From the NCBI GenBank assembly GCA_009995455.1, contig JAACPJ010000001.1, positions 214,991 to 278,990 on the forward strand: 64,000 bases of DNA, read 5' to 3'. Of this stretch, positions 1-8,525 are shown piece by piece. The DNA is from a bacterium. Its GTDB lineage: Bacteria; Patescibacteriota; Gracilibacteria; UBA4473. The notes under the pieces are model-generated. The model made no database searches. It had not been told where the DNA came from and was given only the letters and a program-made list of their open reading frames with translations. Made by a program: the position numbers and the translations under genes. Each line of letters begins with the position of its first letter. Position 1 is the stretch's first letter.

Positions 1-284
1 TGAAGAACTTTATTTTAACGCAGATCCCGAGATCTACAGACGCACTAGAAATTAGATCCCGGGATCAAGTACCAAAACGGGGGCATTACCACCTCCAAAA
101 CAGCGGTACTCCGGTCAGTTGGGCGGGTTTTGCGCAGTACTTTTTAAACCAAACAGGCTGGCACGGAAAAATTAAAAAAATATCTAGTGTAGAATATGGA
201 GCCGCCGCGGCTCGACCAAAAAACTCCGTTTTGAAAAATACGAAGTTGGAAATTGGATTGGGGGATTGGAAGAAACCAATTTAG
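1..284 (+). CDS. rmlD: dTDP-4-dehydrorhamnose reductase, C-terminal part (5' end outside window)
   Basis: The reading frame is open from base 3 to the TAG at 282-284. The translation ends with the RmlD C-terminal pattern: GHYHL..SG, a SW..FA segment, then EYGAAAARPKNSVL and LGDWKKPI. RmlD makes the last step of dTDP-L-rhamnose synthesis, reducing dTDP-4-dehydrorhamnose with NAD(P)H. The catalytic Rossmann part lies upstream of the window. Oddity: about 18 residues (codons around 18-77) that precede GHYHL are encoded by a palindromic repeat that also sits inside aroC. The stop overlaps the stop of the converging downstream gene by 4 bases. The RmlA-type fusion at 25640-27436 would supply the start of the same pathway. 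Confidence 0.85.
   Translation, partial: KNFILTQIPRSTDALEIRSRDQVPKRGHYHLQNSGTPVSWAGFAQYFLNQTGWHGKIKKISSVEYGAAAARPKNSVLKNTKLEIGLGDWKKPI
21..72 (+). repeat. palindromic repeat element inside rmlD (copy 1)
   Basis: This 52-base copy matches 17117-17167 in aroC. The 5' 16 bases (CAGATCC.G.GATCTA) match except at two positions, the middle 17-18 bases differ, and the last 18 bases (GATCCCGGGATCAAGTAC) are identical. Each arm is itself nearly palindromic, and the two arms can pair with each other into a hairpin of about 12 bp. It is translated as part of RmlD. This resembles, by analogy only, the Rickettsia palindromic elements that insert in frame into genes. Confidence 0.75.
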
Positions 285-988
285 CTGTCTTTTGATGGAA
301 TTCTTCCAGAATCAATCAGCATTTTAACAGCGGCTGCAATTTTTTGAGCAGTTTCTTTACTTGTATTTCTTTCAATGGCTGATGGGGCTTCAATAGATTG
401 TTTTACAAAAGCTCTAAAGGTTAAAGCCATTCTTGCTGCCGCTTGAAAATGTTGATGACGTTGGCGTTCTTCTAAATATCTTCGACAAATATCTTCAAAG
501 GTTTCTCTATTAGTTGAGGACATTAAGCCTTCTGAAACAATTATTCCGGTATTTCTCATGAAAAACTCCGTGTCCATTGTTTTGGGAGTGCCTGCCGTGT
601 AATCTTTCACTTCACTCTCGTAGTCCGTTAGAATCGCCCTCAGGGTTTGACCGATCGGGGAGTCATCCCACTCCGTTTCAGTTTCATCTTGTGCTAGGTA
701 TTGGCGCTTCATTTTTTCTGGAAGAGAATATATGACGGCATCCATCTCTACTAAGCGTGTTTTGTTGCGTTGTTCCAAAGCCTTCATAGCTTGACGCTGT
801 TCGGCTGAGAGGGTTTCATCTTCCCATATTGTTCTATATCCAGCTTTTCCTGATTCACCTACTTTAATTAATGCTCCTAAATAGGTGCATCGTCCCTCTA
901 AATCTTGATCAAGTTCATAAATATAAATTTCCGGCTGCACTTCTGGGGTTTCTTTTTTTCCGAATGGCCAAAGGCTAGATAATCTCAT
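281..988 (-). CDS. hypothetical protein, 235 aa
   Basis: I do not recognise this family. The protein is soluble-looking with no signal peptide or membrane segment. After a basic N-terminus (RLSSLWPFGKK) there is an apparent beta segment (EIYIYELD...YLGALIKVGESGKAGYRTIW), and the rest is charged and mostly helical (EQRQAMKALEQRNKTRLVEMD, then DICRRYLEERQRHQHFQAAARMALTF). The ATG at 988 follows a TTGACA (1018-1023, minus strand) only 30 bases upstream, which would give a very short or absent leader, although the -10 is poor. It converges on rmlD with a 4-base stop overlap. Confidence 0.7.
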   Translation of the reverse strand: MRLSSLWPFGKKETPEVQPEIYIYELDQDLEGRCTYLGALIKVGESGKAGYRTIWEDETLSAEQRQAMKALEQRNKTRLVEMDAVIYSLPEKMKRQYLAQDETETEWDDSPIGQTLRAILTDYESEVKDYTAGTPKTMDTEFFMRNTGIIVSEGLMSSTNRETFEDICRRYLEERQRHQHFQAAARMALTFRAFVKQSIEAPSAIERNTSKETAQKIAAAVKMLIDSGRIPSKDS

Positions 989-1041
989 TAATAGTAAAAT
1001 AAAAATTACATAAAACTTGTCAATACTTGGGCATTATTTTC

Positions 1042-1069
1042 TTGACCTAAAACCGTCATTCTTTATATT
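1042..1069 (+). promoter_or_regulatory. fusA promoter with GC-rich discriminator
   Basis: TTGACC at 1042-1047, 16-base spacer, TATATT at 1064-1069, followed at once by CGCGCGCG. The rpsP promoter at 50809-50836 has the same layout (TTGACA, 16 bases, TATATT, CGCGC) and the same 65-base distance from -10 to ATG. A GC-rich discriminator is a known feature of promoters under growth-rate or stringent control; that role is inferred here. Confidence 0.65.
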
Positions 1070-1080
1070 CGCGCGCGATA

Positions 1081-1099
1081 TTGCGGTTATTTTCCGCAA
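1081..1099 (+). promoter_or_regulatory. hairpin in fusA 5' leader
   Basis: TTGCGG (1081-1086), a 7-base loop, and CCGCAA (1094-1099) form a 6-bp stem early in the predicted fusA leader, about 35 bases before the ATG. There is no T-run after it, so it is not a terminator. It may protect the 5' end or do nothing. Confidence 0.35.
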
Positions 1100-1133
1100 C
1101 ACACATTAACAAATTTTTTAACTCCACCCCCAC

Positions 1134-3224
1134 ATGGCCGCTCCCAAGAAACATTATCCACTTAATAAAGTCCGAAATTTCGGAATTATTGCCCATATCG
1201 ATGCGGGTAAAACCACTACTACTGAACGTATTTTGTACTACACTGGTAAATCTCACAAAATTGGTGAGGTTCATGAAGGTGAGGCCACTATGGATTGGAT
1301 GGAACAAGAACAAGAAAGAGGAATTACTATTACTTCGGCGGCCACTACGGCTTTCTGGAAAGACTGTCAGTTAAATATTATTGATACGCCTGGGCACGTG
1401 GATTTTACGGTAGAAGTGGAACGTTCAATGCGCGTTCTAGATGGCGCTGTAACTGTATTTGATGGAGTGGCTGGTGTGGAGCCTCAATCTGAAACGGTTT
1501 GGAGACAGGCCGATAAATACAACGTGCCACGTATGGCATTTATCAATAAGCTTGATCGAACTGGAGCGTCTTTCTGGCGTTCTTACGATTCTATTATTGA
1601 TCGTCTAACAAAAAATGCTTTCCCAATTCAATTGCCAATGGGAATTGAACAAGGTTTCCATGGGATTATTGATTTGATCACTATGAAAGCCATGACTTAC
1701 CATGATGATCTTGGGGTTGATGTTCGAATCAGCGATATTCCAAACGATGAACTTGATTTAGCGCGTGAATGGAAAGAAAAATTAGTAGAAGCGGTAGCGG
1801 GAATGGATGATGTGTTAATGGAAAAATACCTTGGAGGTGAAGAAATTTCTGAAGCCGAACTTAAAGCCGGTATTCGTCGAGTGACGGTTTCGGGTGAATT
1901 TGTGCCAGTTCTTACCGGAACAGCCCTTAAAAACAAAGGGGTGCAACCTCTACTTGATGCTGTAGTAGATTATCTTCCAACGCCTTTAGATGTTCCAGCG
2001 GCCGTTGGAGTTGACCCAGATGATATTGAAAAAGTAGTGACTTTTGAAGCCAAAGATACAGAGCCTCTAGCGGCTATTTCTTTCAAGATTGCCACGGACC
2101 CATTTGTAGGACGAATTACTTTTGTTCGAGTTTACTCTGGGGTTCTTAAATCAGGGGATACGGTTTTCAATCCAGCTTCTGGACAAAAAGAACGAATCGG
2201 TCGTTTACTCCAAATGCATGCCAATACTCGTGAAGAGATTGACTGCATTCCTGCAGGTCATATCGGAGCCGCCATTGGTTTGAAAGGCGCACGAACGGGA
2301 GATACTCTCTGTAACGATAAAACGCCAATTGTACTTGAATCGATGGTGTTCCCAGAACCAGTAATCTCTATTTCGGTGGAACCTAAAACAAAGTCTGATC
2401 AAGAAAAAATGGGTCTGGCTCTACAAAAATTAGCCGAAGAAGATCCAACTTTCAGAGTTAAAACCGACGAAGAAACCAACCAAACTATCATGTCTGGAAT
2501 GGGAGAACTTCACTTGGATATCTTGGTAGACCGAATGAAACGTGAATTCAAAGTAGAAGCCAATATCGGTCAGCCTCAAGTGGCTTACCGAGAAACAGTG
2601 ACCAAAGAAGTAGAAGCGAAATATGTTCACAAGAAACAATCAGGAGGTCGTGGTCAATTTGGTGATGTTTCAATCCGTCTTAGACCAGGAGTGCCAGGTG
2701 CAGGACTTAAATTTACCAATGTTATCAAAGGGGCTTCAATTCCAAATGAATATATTCCGGGTTGTGAAAAAGGTTTCAAAGAAGCGGTTACTCGGGGAAT
2801 CTTGGCTGGTTACCCAGTGGTAGATGTTGAAGTGGAACTTTTTGATGGTTCTTACCATGATGTGGATTCTTCTGAGCTAGCGTTCAAAATCGCTATGATC
2901 AAAGCCTTTGAAGAAGGCGGTAAAAAAGCCGGCCCTGCTATTTTAGAGCCAATGATGAACGTGGAGGTTATTACACCTGAAGATTTCTTAGGAGATGTAA
3001 TGGGAAATATTTCTTCTAAACGAGGACAAGTGCAAGAAATGGGTGATCGAGGTTTAGCGAAATTCGTTAAAGCTAAAATCCCGCTATCTGAAATGTTCGG
3101 TTACGCGACTGAAATTCGTTCTATGACTCAAGGTCGAGCGTCTTACAGTATGGAATTTGGTGAATACGCTAAAGTGCCAAACAACGTGGCTGAAAAAATT
3201 ATCGCAGACAGAAAAGGTGAATAA
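1134..3224 (+). CDS. fusA: elongation factor G
   Basis: Ribosomal translocase GTPase. The GTPase motifs are intact: [12 protein letters not shown] (P-loop, about residues 19-30), the switch I region with [19 protein letters not shown], and NKLDRTG. Domain II ([23 protein letters not shown]), domain III, domain IV ([17 protein letters not shown]) and domain V ([17 protein letters not shown], then [23 protein letters not shown]) follow in order. The 696-residue length is normal. The start is ATG 1134; no clear Shine-Dalgarno is visible (CACCCCCACATGG). It stands alone rather than in the usual str operon with rpsL, rpsG and tuf. It has its own promoter and a strong terminator. Confidence 0.98.
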   Translation: MAAPKKHYPLNKVRNFGIIAHIDAGKTTTTERILYYTGKSHKIGEVHEGEATMDWMEQEQERGITITSAATTAFWKDCQLNIIDTPGHVDFTVEVERSMRVLDGAVTVFDGVAGVEPQSETVWRQADKYNVPRMAFINKLDRTGASFWRSYDSIIDRLTKNAFPIQLPMGIEQGFHGIIDLITMKAMTYHDDLGVDVRISDIPNDELDLAREWKEKLVEAVAGMDDVLMEKYLGGEEISEAELKAGIRRVTVSGEFVPVLTGTALKNKGVQPLLDAVVDYLPTPLDVPAAVGVDPDDIEKVVTFEAKDTEPLAAISFKIATDPFVGRITFVRVYSGVLKSGDTVFNPASGQKERIGRLLQMHANTREEIDCIPAGHIGAAIGLKGARTGDTLCNDKTPIVLESMVFPEPVISISVEPKTKSDQEKMGLALQKLAEEDPTFRVKTDEETNQTIMSGMGELHLDILVDRMKREFKVEANIGQPQVAYRETVTKEVEAKYVHKKQSGGRGQFGDVSIRLRPGVPGAGLKFTNVIKGASIPNEYIPGCEKGFKEAVTRGILAGYPVVDVEVELFDGSYHDVDSSELAFKIAMIKAFEEGGKKAGPAILEPMMNVEVITPEDFLGDVMGNISSKRGQVQEMGDRGLAKFVKAKIPLSEMFGYATEIRSMTQGRASYSMEFGEYAKVPNNVAEKIIADRKGE

Positions 3225-3252
3225 TTAAACCCTAAACAAGATTAAATTTAGA

Positions 3253-3279
3253 AGACCCGCAACTTGCGGGTCTTTTTTT
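3253..3279 (+). terminator. rho-independent terminator of fusA
   Basis: AGACCCGC, loop AACTT, GCGGGTCT, then seven T in the run. The stem is a perfect 8 bp, 28 bases after the fusA stop. Confidence 0.92.
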
Positions 3280-3357
3280 AATAATCTGTCTCTCAGATTA
3301 AAATTCGATGAAACGGCAACCCTTGCTTTTCCTCAGCAATCACTAAAATTCAGGGGT

Positions 3358-4269
3358 ATGAATTACGGAAAAATAATTAAAGACTCTTGGCATATAACCG
3401 TGGAAACCCCACGTATCAAATGGCTGGTTTTAATTCCGAGTTTTTTTGCGGTGCTGATCTTCACGGTTGAAATTGCTTGGCAGCTGTATTTGTACGCTGA
3501 TGAGTATGACTTAATGGGTATTACCGCTGGTGAGGGGTATGGTATGATTTTTAGTTATGTTGCCGATAACAGTTTATGGGCGGTGAGTATTTTGGCGGTT
3601 TTATTAATTGCTGTCTTTATGTTTATTGTGCCGTTATGGGTACAAGGCACCTTGATTTTATGTGTCAGGCACAAGCTTATTAGCCCAGATGTTAAGTTTT
3701 TGTTGCGTCCTAAAATGCTGAAAGGGTTTGAGTATTTTTTTCCGTTTTTCAAATTTGAGGCGGCGACTTCAATATTCTCACTTCTTTCGATTCTGTTTTT
3801 TGCCTTAAGTTTACACCGTTATTTTGAATCTTTGTTTAGTTTTGTGTGGCCAGTAATTATGGCTTATGCCTTTATAGCCATGGTTATAAACTTGTTTCTG
3901 AGCTTTGCACCGTTTTATATTGTGACGCAAAATATGAATACGGCCCAGGCCATCAAAAGCAGTGCCGCCCTCGTTTTTACCCATCTTGGGGAAACGATCA
4001 CCATTATGTTGCTCATGTTTTTGGTGAATTTCCGCATGTTACTAAATGTAATTGTGGTCTTAGGCGTGCCAATTGCAGTTTTAGCGGCCTTTAGTTTATT
4101 TACGACTAAGACGGCTTTAGCTATCTCTATTATTTTTGGCTTAATGCTTATTAGCTTAGCGGCTTATTTAACCGCTATCATGGCGGTATTTATGACGACC
4201 GTTTGGGCGCTTAGTTTTGAAATTTTAAAAGCCGAGCACGATCAAATAATTGCCGTCGATGAAGACTAA
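3358..4269 (+). CDS. polytopic membrane protein, 303 aa, unknown function
   Basis: About six hydrophobic segments are visible: residues ~23-46, 74-102, 135-152, 160-185, 218-243 and 250-292. A long amphipathic stretch (RHKLISPDVKFLLRPKMLKGFEYF) lies between segments 2 and 3. No enzyme motif was recognised. The overall plan resembles the membrane-spanning 'glycerophosphoryl diester phosphodiesterase membrane domain'/DUF975-like families, which is only a resemblance. The ATG at 3358 lies just after TAAAATTCAGGGGT, so the leader would be very short. It overlaps the next gene by 11 bases, so they are probably co-transcribed. Confidence 0.75.
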   Translation: MNYGKIIKDSWHITVETPRIKWLVLIPSFFAVLIFTVEIAWQLYLYADEYDLMGITAGEGYGMIFSYVADNSLWAVSILAVLLIAVFMFIVPLWVQGTLILCVRHKLISPDVKFLLRPKMLKGFEYFFPFFKFEAATSIFSLLSILFFALSLHRYFESLFSFVWPVIMAYAFIAMVINLFLSFAPFYIVTQNMNTAQAIKSSAALVFTHLGETITIMLLMFLVNFRMLLNVIVVLGVPIAVLAAFSLFTTKTALAISIIFGLMLISLAAYLTAIMAVFMTTVWALSFEILKAEHDQIIAVDED

Positions 4270-4852
4270 AACCTTGTGGTTTATAGCCCTAGGTTTGGGA
4301 GCGGTGTGTGTATGGACCGGCTGGAACTTTGTTCAGGAAACTAAACCTCAGTTGATAATTGGTATCCAAAAATCAGCCATAGTTTTGGCTCACAGTCAGT
4401 CACCAACCCTGTATTGGGGTGATTTAGATTTGTTTGGGGATTTAGCTTTAAAACTTAAAAACGATCTAAAACAAAATTTGGCTGAAGGTACTATTGGTGA
4501 AGCCGCACGCTACATCGATCAAAGTTATAGCCAGTTGCAACCAGGATTTTTTTTAGTGACGCTCGGGAATCAAAGAATGTTTGTATTTACAGATCCATTT
4601 TTGCCAGAAGATTTAGATCCTACATTAGCCTTAGAATTTAGCAGCGATTGGACCGTTTTGCAGCGCAGTTCATTACTTCCAGAGAGCTGGCCAGAACCTC
4701 GTATGGGATGGATTGTTTTAGGTTCTCAAATAAGCGAAAGCTTGATGAAGAAATCCTTAAACCGTCAAAAACCGGTGGTTATACCCGTCAGTGAAGGCAC
4801 GCTTTGGCTGCTTAAAACACCTGAAACTGAGTGGACGATACAAAAGCCTTAA
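4259..4852 (+). CDS. membrane-anchored hypothetical protein, 197 aa
   Basis: The N-terminus MKTKTLWFIALGLGAVCVWTGW is a single transmembrane anchor or uncleaved signal. The remaining ~175 residues are outside-type soluble sequence without recognised motifs (IDQSYSQLQPGFFLVTLGNQRMFVFTDPFLPEDL). ATG 4259 is preferred over the in-frame TTG at 4250 because it gives an 11-base overlap with the upstream membrane protein and a clean signal anchor. Translational coupling with that gene is likely. I do not recognise the family. Confidence 0.7.
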   Translation: MKTKTLWFIALGLGAVCVWTGWNFVQETKPQLIIGIQKSAIVLAHSQSPTLYWGDLDLFGDLALKLKNDLKQNLAEGTIGEAARYIDQSYSQLQPGFFLVTLGNQRMFVFTDPFLPEDLDPTLALEFSSDWTVLQRSSLLPESWPEPRMGWIVLGSQISESLMKKSLNRQKPVVIPVSEGTLWLLKTPETEWTIQKP

Positions 4853-4898
4853 GCGTTGATTGAGTGACAGAATGCCCAACTTAGCTATCATTTGTGTG

Positions 4899-5789
4899 AT
4901 GCACTTTTCAGATAAATTGGCGGCCGTTATTCACAGTAAAAATTCTTGTCTCATGCTCGGGCTCGACCCAAATTGGGAAAAGTTGCCAACATCAATTAAA
5001 ACCGCTCAAACCTTACAAGCGAAGGCGGATATTTATGAAAAATTTTGCTGTGATATGGTGGATGTTTGTGCGGACAAAGTTTGCGGCATTAAAATTCAAA
5101 TGGGTTATTTTGAGGCGCTTGGTTCGGTGGGGGTTAAAGCCGTCGAAAATCTAATTGCCTTCACTCGAGCGCAACATCCAGAGCTCATCATCATGATGGA
5201 CGCTAAACGCGGCGACATTGGTTCTACCAGCGAAGCCTATGCCCAAGCCTTTTTGGGGTCAGACAGCCCATTAAGCGGTGATTGTGTAACGGTAGCGCCA
5301 TATATGGGAACCGATTCAATAAAACCTTTTCTCGATATTTCCAAAAACAATGCCAAAGGGCTGTTTGTTTTGGCTAAAACCTCTAATCCATCATCGAAAG
5401 AAATTCAAGATGTAGCCATGTTGAGCACGGTTCACTCAAATTTAAACTGGACCGTTTCGAAGTATTGGGCCTTTCTTTATGAAGAACTTTGTCATTTAGA
5501 AAGCCTTAATGGCGGCTCGGTCTATGGAAGTCATGGGGCTGTAGTGGGAGCCACACATTCCGAGGACTTAAAGGAATTTAGAGAACTAATGCCTAGTGCA
5601 TGGCTACTTTGCCCTGGCGTTGGCGCTCAAGGCGGAAAAATCGAAGACGTATTAGCCATCCGCGATGAAGATGGGCTAGGCGTTTTGATTCCCGTTTCTC
5701 GGGCTGTTTTATATGCTGGGAATCAGAATGATTATTTGGCGAAAGCCAAAGAAGCGATGGAGGAGTTGTGGGCAGCTCAGAAGTTATAG
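4899..5789 (+). CDS. pyrF: orotidine 5'-phosphate decarboxylase (type 2)
   Basis: Makes UMP from OMP, the last step of de novo pyrimidine synthesis. The catalytic signature DAKRGDIGST, the substrate-binding LGLDPN near the N-terminus, the VAPYMG..S segment and the C-terminal LCPGVGAQGG..ED and IPVSRA..YA motifs are all present. The length (about 296 aa) fits the longer type 2 subfamily found in actinobacteria and others. The start ATG 4899 gives MHFSDKL; the frame is open further upstream to a TTG at 4860, but the alignment starts at SDKL. No other pyr gene is in the window. Confidence 0.93.
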   Translation: MHFSDKLAAVIHSKNSCLMLGLDPNWEKLPTSIKTAQTLQAKADIYEKFCCDMVDVCADKVCGIKIQMGYFEALGSVGVKAVENLIAFTRAQHPELIIMMDAKRGDIGSTSEAYAQAFLGSDSPLSGDCVTVAPYMGTDSIKPFLDISKNNAKGLFVLAKTSNPSSKEIQDVAMLSTVHSNLNWTVSKYWAFLYEELCHLESLNGGSVYGSHGAVVGATHSEDLKEFRELMPSAWLLCPGVGAQGGKIEDVLAIRDEDGLGVLIPVSRAVLYAGNQNDYLAKAKEAMEELWAAQKL

Positions 5790-6011
5790 TTTTATAAATT
5801 TAGAAAGTGAGTGGTGCTGAGCGACAAAATTTGAGTTGGGCAACAAAGTTTTTGTTTCTTTTTTTAAAAAGAATGGATTAAAAGATTTTTACGAAAGTTT
5901 CCCTATTAGACGAGGCTAAAATCCAAATAAACGCAACGATTGAAATATTTTATAAGGCTTTCTTTTAGTCTAAAAATCTGTTACAATAAGCCTTAATAAA
6001 AACAAAAAAGC

Positions 6012-7502
6012 ATGAAAATCGAATTCTCTGGGGCAGCGCGACATGTGACGGGTTCAAAACACTTGTTGCATCTTAATGGTAAAAAGATTCTTCTTGATTG
6101 TGGTCTGTTTCAGGGCCGACGAAAGCAAGCCGCTAAGTGGAATGAAATGTTTCCTTTTGAGGCAAAGGATATTGATGTTTTAGTCCTTTCTCACGCTCAT
6201 ATTGACCATTCAGGAGCCATTCCATTGCTGGTTAAAAAAGGGTTTGAAGGGCCGATTTATTGTACGCATGCCACCCGAGATTTGTGTGCCGTGATGCTGC
6301 GAGATTCGGCTTATATTCAACAGCGGGATGCCGAGTACATGCGTGAAAGTGGAAAAGATCCACTGGCAGAACCACTTTATGGTATTGAAGATGCAGATAA
6401 AGCGATCGCTCAATTTCGTTCGGTGAATTATGATCATAAATTTAAAGTGTCTGACGGCGCTTTTGTCACTTTTCGTGACGCGGGACATATTCTCGGTTCA
6501 GCGGTAGAAGAATGGGAAATTCATGATAACGATACGCACCAAGATATTCGCTTTGGTTTCACGGGTGATTTAGGTCGAAAAGATTTACCGGTTTTAAAAG
6601 ATCCCGTTCAGTTAGAAAATCTAGATTTTTTACTAACCGAATCAACTTATGGTGATCGATTGCACGATGAAATTAAAGACGTAGAAGATAAGTTCGCGGC
6701 CAGTTTAAATGAAGCGTACGAACGAAATGGAAAAATTATTATTCCCGCTTTTGCGATGGGCCGAACGCAAGAAATTTTATACATGCTTAAAAAATTGGTG
6801 ATCGAGAAAAAAATTAAACCAATTCCAATTTTTGTCGATTCGCCACTGGCTTCTGCCGCATCAGAAGTGTTTCAAATTCACCCTGAATGTTATGATGAAG
6901 AAATGCAGGATTTAATCCGCCAAGGGATTAACCCTTTTATCAGCGGCGAAGGAGTACAATTTACATCCAGTGTTGATGAATCAAAAGCGCTCAATAAATT
7001 CCCAGGGAGTTGTGTAATTATTTCAGCGAGTGGAATGTGTGAGTTCGGACGAATCCGACATCATTTAGCCAACAGTGTGCAAGATGATAAAAATCTAGTT
7101 TTGATCGTTGGTTTCCAAGCGGAAAATACGCTCGGGCGAAAATTAGTGGAAGGTGATAAATCAGTAAATATTTTCGGGGAACCGCATACCGTAAATTCAC
7201 AAATTCAAATCTATAACGCGTTTTCAGGTCACGCTGATCAAAAAGGATTGCTTCGCTTTGCAGGAGATGCAGGTCCAATAAGAGATGTGTTTTTAGTTCA
7301 CGGTGAATCGGATCAACAAAATGCCTTAGCGCACAAGATGAAAGATTTAAAAAACTTTACCAAAGAAACAGGAATTCATATTCCTTGTCCAGGTGAGACG
7401 TACGAACTTACCAGTGAAAAAAGATTTGTTCGAACCCATGAAATGAATGAAATTTCAATGCAGTTCGCAACCGAGTGTGAAATTTTAAGTGAAGAACAGT
7501 AA
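6012..7502 (+). CDS. beta-CASP metallo-beta-lactamase ribonuclease-type protein
   Basis: The N-terminal metallo-beta-lactamase fold has the metal motif SHAHIDHSG near residue 60, an upstream LLDCGLFQG, and GHILGSA near residue 158 followed by GFTGDLGR. The beta-CASP insert has the ESTYGDR, PAFAMGRTQEIL, VDSPLA and SASGMCEFGRI..HL motifs. The C-terminal part has the FSGHADQKGLL and VHGE motifs of the RNA-metabolising CPSF73-like branch. This bacterial family (496 aa here) acts on RNA, but which RNA is unknown. ATG 6012 follows a TACAAT-like -10 (about 5980-5990) with a short AT-rich leader. The small gene that follows may share the transcript. Confidence 0.9.
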   Translation: MKIEFSGAARHVTGSKHLLHLNGKKILLDCGLFQGRRKQAAKWNEMFPFEAKDIDVLVLSHAHIDHSGAIPLLVKKGFEGPIYCTHATRDLCAVMLRDSAYIQQRDAEYMRESGKDPLAEPLYGIEDADKAIAQFRSVNYDHKFKVSDGAFVTFRDAGHILGSAVEEWEIHDNDTHQDIRFGFTGDLGRKDLPVLKDPVQLENLDFLLTESTYGDRLHDEIKDVEDKFAASLNEAYERNGKIIIPAFAMGRTQEILYMLKKLVIEKKIKPIPIFVDSPLASAASEVFQIHPECYDEEMQDLIRQGINPFISGEGVQFTSSVDESKALNKFPGSCVIISASGMCEFGRIRHHLANSVQDDKNLVLIVGFQAENTLGRKLVEGDKSVNIFGEPHTVNSQIQIYNAFSGHADQKGLLRFAGDAGPIRDVFLVHGESDQQNALAHKMKDLKNFTKETGIHIPCPGETYELTSEKRFVRTHEMNEISMQFATECEILSEEQ

Positions 7503-7523
7503 TCAATCTTAGTAAATTTAATT

Positions 7524-7712
7524 ATGGGAAACGCAGTTGAAACTTACGCTTCAAGACCCCCTGAAGATTTAATGATTGGGGAATATGTCACTATTTATTA
7601 TGGGGCAGATGAAAGAGAAATTAGCAGCTTTGTTTCGGCTAATTCTGACAGCCATGTTACTTTAGACGGTGATGTTGTTATAGCCCACTCAGACATCCAC
7701 TTTATTGAATAA
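7524..7712 (+). CDS. small hypothetical protein, 62 aa
   Basis: A small acidic protein (MGNAVETYASRPP...ISSFVSANSDSHVTLDGDVVIAHSDIHFIE). The pattern of a G-D-x-V turn between two short beta strands suggests a small all-beta fold. It starts 21 bases after the beta-CASP gene and ends just before a strong terminator, so it is probably the last gene of that transcript. No family recognised. Confidence 0.6.
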   Translation: MGNAVETYASRPPEDLMIGEYVTIYYGADEREISSFVSANSDSHVTLDGDVVIAHSDIHFIE

Positions 7713-7724
7713 ATAAAAAATTTA

Positions 7725-8159
7725 TTAAAAAAAGACCTCCCACCAGGAGGTCTTTTTTTGCAGCCAAACAAATCCGGTGGTTCCTAGCAAAATAGCTACG
7801 GCGTAAGGGAGGTTTGATGGCTTTTTAAAAGCCATCCACCAAAGCGCTTGCAGCGCTCCTGCCAAGGCAATGAAGGCATAGATTTGTATTAAATAGTTTA
7901 GTGGAAAAACCGCACTCACTAAAATTATGAGCTTGCTGTCACCCCCACCAACGACTCGAAATCTCCACAGTAATAACCCCAAACCAAGACCAATCAAAAA
8001 ACTAGGCCATTGAAAACTATCGCTGTAGAATTGCAGACTTAAAACCCCGATTAAACCGATGAAAATTATTTGGTTTGGTATTTTGCGAGTGTAAATATCT
8101 AGCACTGCTGCGATAAGCAAAATAGTAAGAAGCCATAGATAAATGATTATAGAAAACAT
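7725..8159 (-). CDS. prepilin peptidase, CpaA/TadV type (A24)
   Basis: A membrane aspartic peptidase that cleaves the leader of Flp/type IV prepilins. The two catalytic Asp motifs are visible: LDIYTRKIPN near residue 21 and GGGDSKL near residue 73. About five or six membrane segments fill the 144 residues. The N-methyltransferase domain of classical PilD is absent, as is usual for the TadV/CpaA branch. The gene is divergent from the Flp pilin gene at 8252, its likely substrate. The last codons (WWEVFF) are encoded by the terminator hairpin. Confidence 0.88.
   Translation of the reverse strand: MFSIIIYLWLLTILLIAAVLDIYTRKIPNQIIFIGLIGVLSLQFYSDSFQWPSFLIGLGLGLLLWRFRVVGGGDSKLIILVSAVFPLNYLIQIYAFIALAGALQALWWMAFKKPSNLPYAVAILLGTTGFVWLQKKTSWWEVFF
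7731..7755. terminator. bidirectional terminator between convergent genes
   Basis: AAAGACCTCC, loop CACCA, GGAGGTCTTT, with T-runs readable on both strands. On the minus strand the hairpin lies inside the last codons of the prepilin peptidase gene. Confidence 0.9.
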
Positions 8160-8205
8160 GAAGTTTTGGTTAAGGCTAATGCCAGTTCACCATTGACCAT
8201 AGCCG

Positions 8206-8228
8206 CTCTTGACCTTAAGACTCAAGAG
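8206..8228. promoter_or_regulatory. inverted repeat upstream of the Flp pilin gene
   Basis: CTCTTGA (8206-8212), 9-base spacer, TCAAGAG (8222-8228). It sits between the divergent prepilin peptidase and pilin genes and overlaps a TTGACC (8209-8214) that could be the pilin -35. A regulator-binding site is possible but untested. Confidence 0.35.
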
Positions 8229-8251
8229 TACTTTTTAACTTTTTCTTCATC

Positions 8252-8434
8252 ATGAAAAATTTCTTACAAACTTGGCGCAACGATAATTCTGGGCAAGCCC
8301 TGACCGAATACGCCCTTATTTTAGCCGTAATTGCTATCGCAGTAGTGGCGGTCATGACCCTTCTTGGAGAACAAATTACTTCTGTTTTCAATGGTGTATT
8401 GACCAGTTTAGGCGGCACGGTTGCCGAAGCATAA
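8252..8434 (+). CDS. Flp/Fap-type pilin subunit
   Basis: A 60-residue prepilin. A short leader (MKNFLQTWRNDNSG) ends at the processing glycine, followed by QALTEYALILAVIAIAVVAVMTLLG, the characteristic Flp hydrophobic helix with the conserved Glu-Tyr at mature positions 5-6. A short polar tail follows. It forms the shaft of Tad/Flp pili used for adhesion. The adjacent divergent peptidase probably processes it. The other Tad assembly genes (ATPase, TadB/C, secretin) are not in this window. Confidence 0.92.
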   Translation: MKNFLQTWRNDNSGQALTEYALILAVIAIAVVAVMTLLGEQITSVFNGVLTSLGGTVAEA

Positions 8435-8489
8435 GTCTTAAATTAAGTTCGAGTTCTGGCGTAAGAGTTAGAGCTCATCTTTTCTTGGT

Positions 8490-8517
8490 TTGACGAACAC
8501 ATTTTTTGCACTAAAAT
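8490..8517 (+). promoter_or_regulatory. ftsK promoter, leaderless arrangement
   Basis: TTGACG (8490-8495), 16-base spacer, TAAAAT (8512-8517). The ATG at 8526 starts 9 bases after the -10, so transcription would begin at or next to the start codon. Confidence 0.6.
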
Positions 8518-8525
8518 TGCGGGGT

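Noticed and set aside
1081-1374. Plus-strand frame overlapping the start of fusA
   Set aside because: It lies in the fusA leader and in another frame of a conserved gene; codon content and position fit a shadow.
8490-8525. TTG start for ftsK at 8490
   Set aside because: This TTG is the first part of the -35 box TTGACG. ATG 8526 has a normal FtsK N-terminus and a leaderless position.
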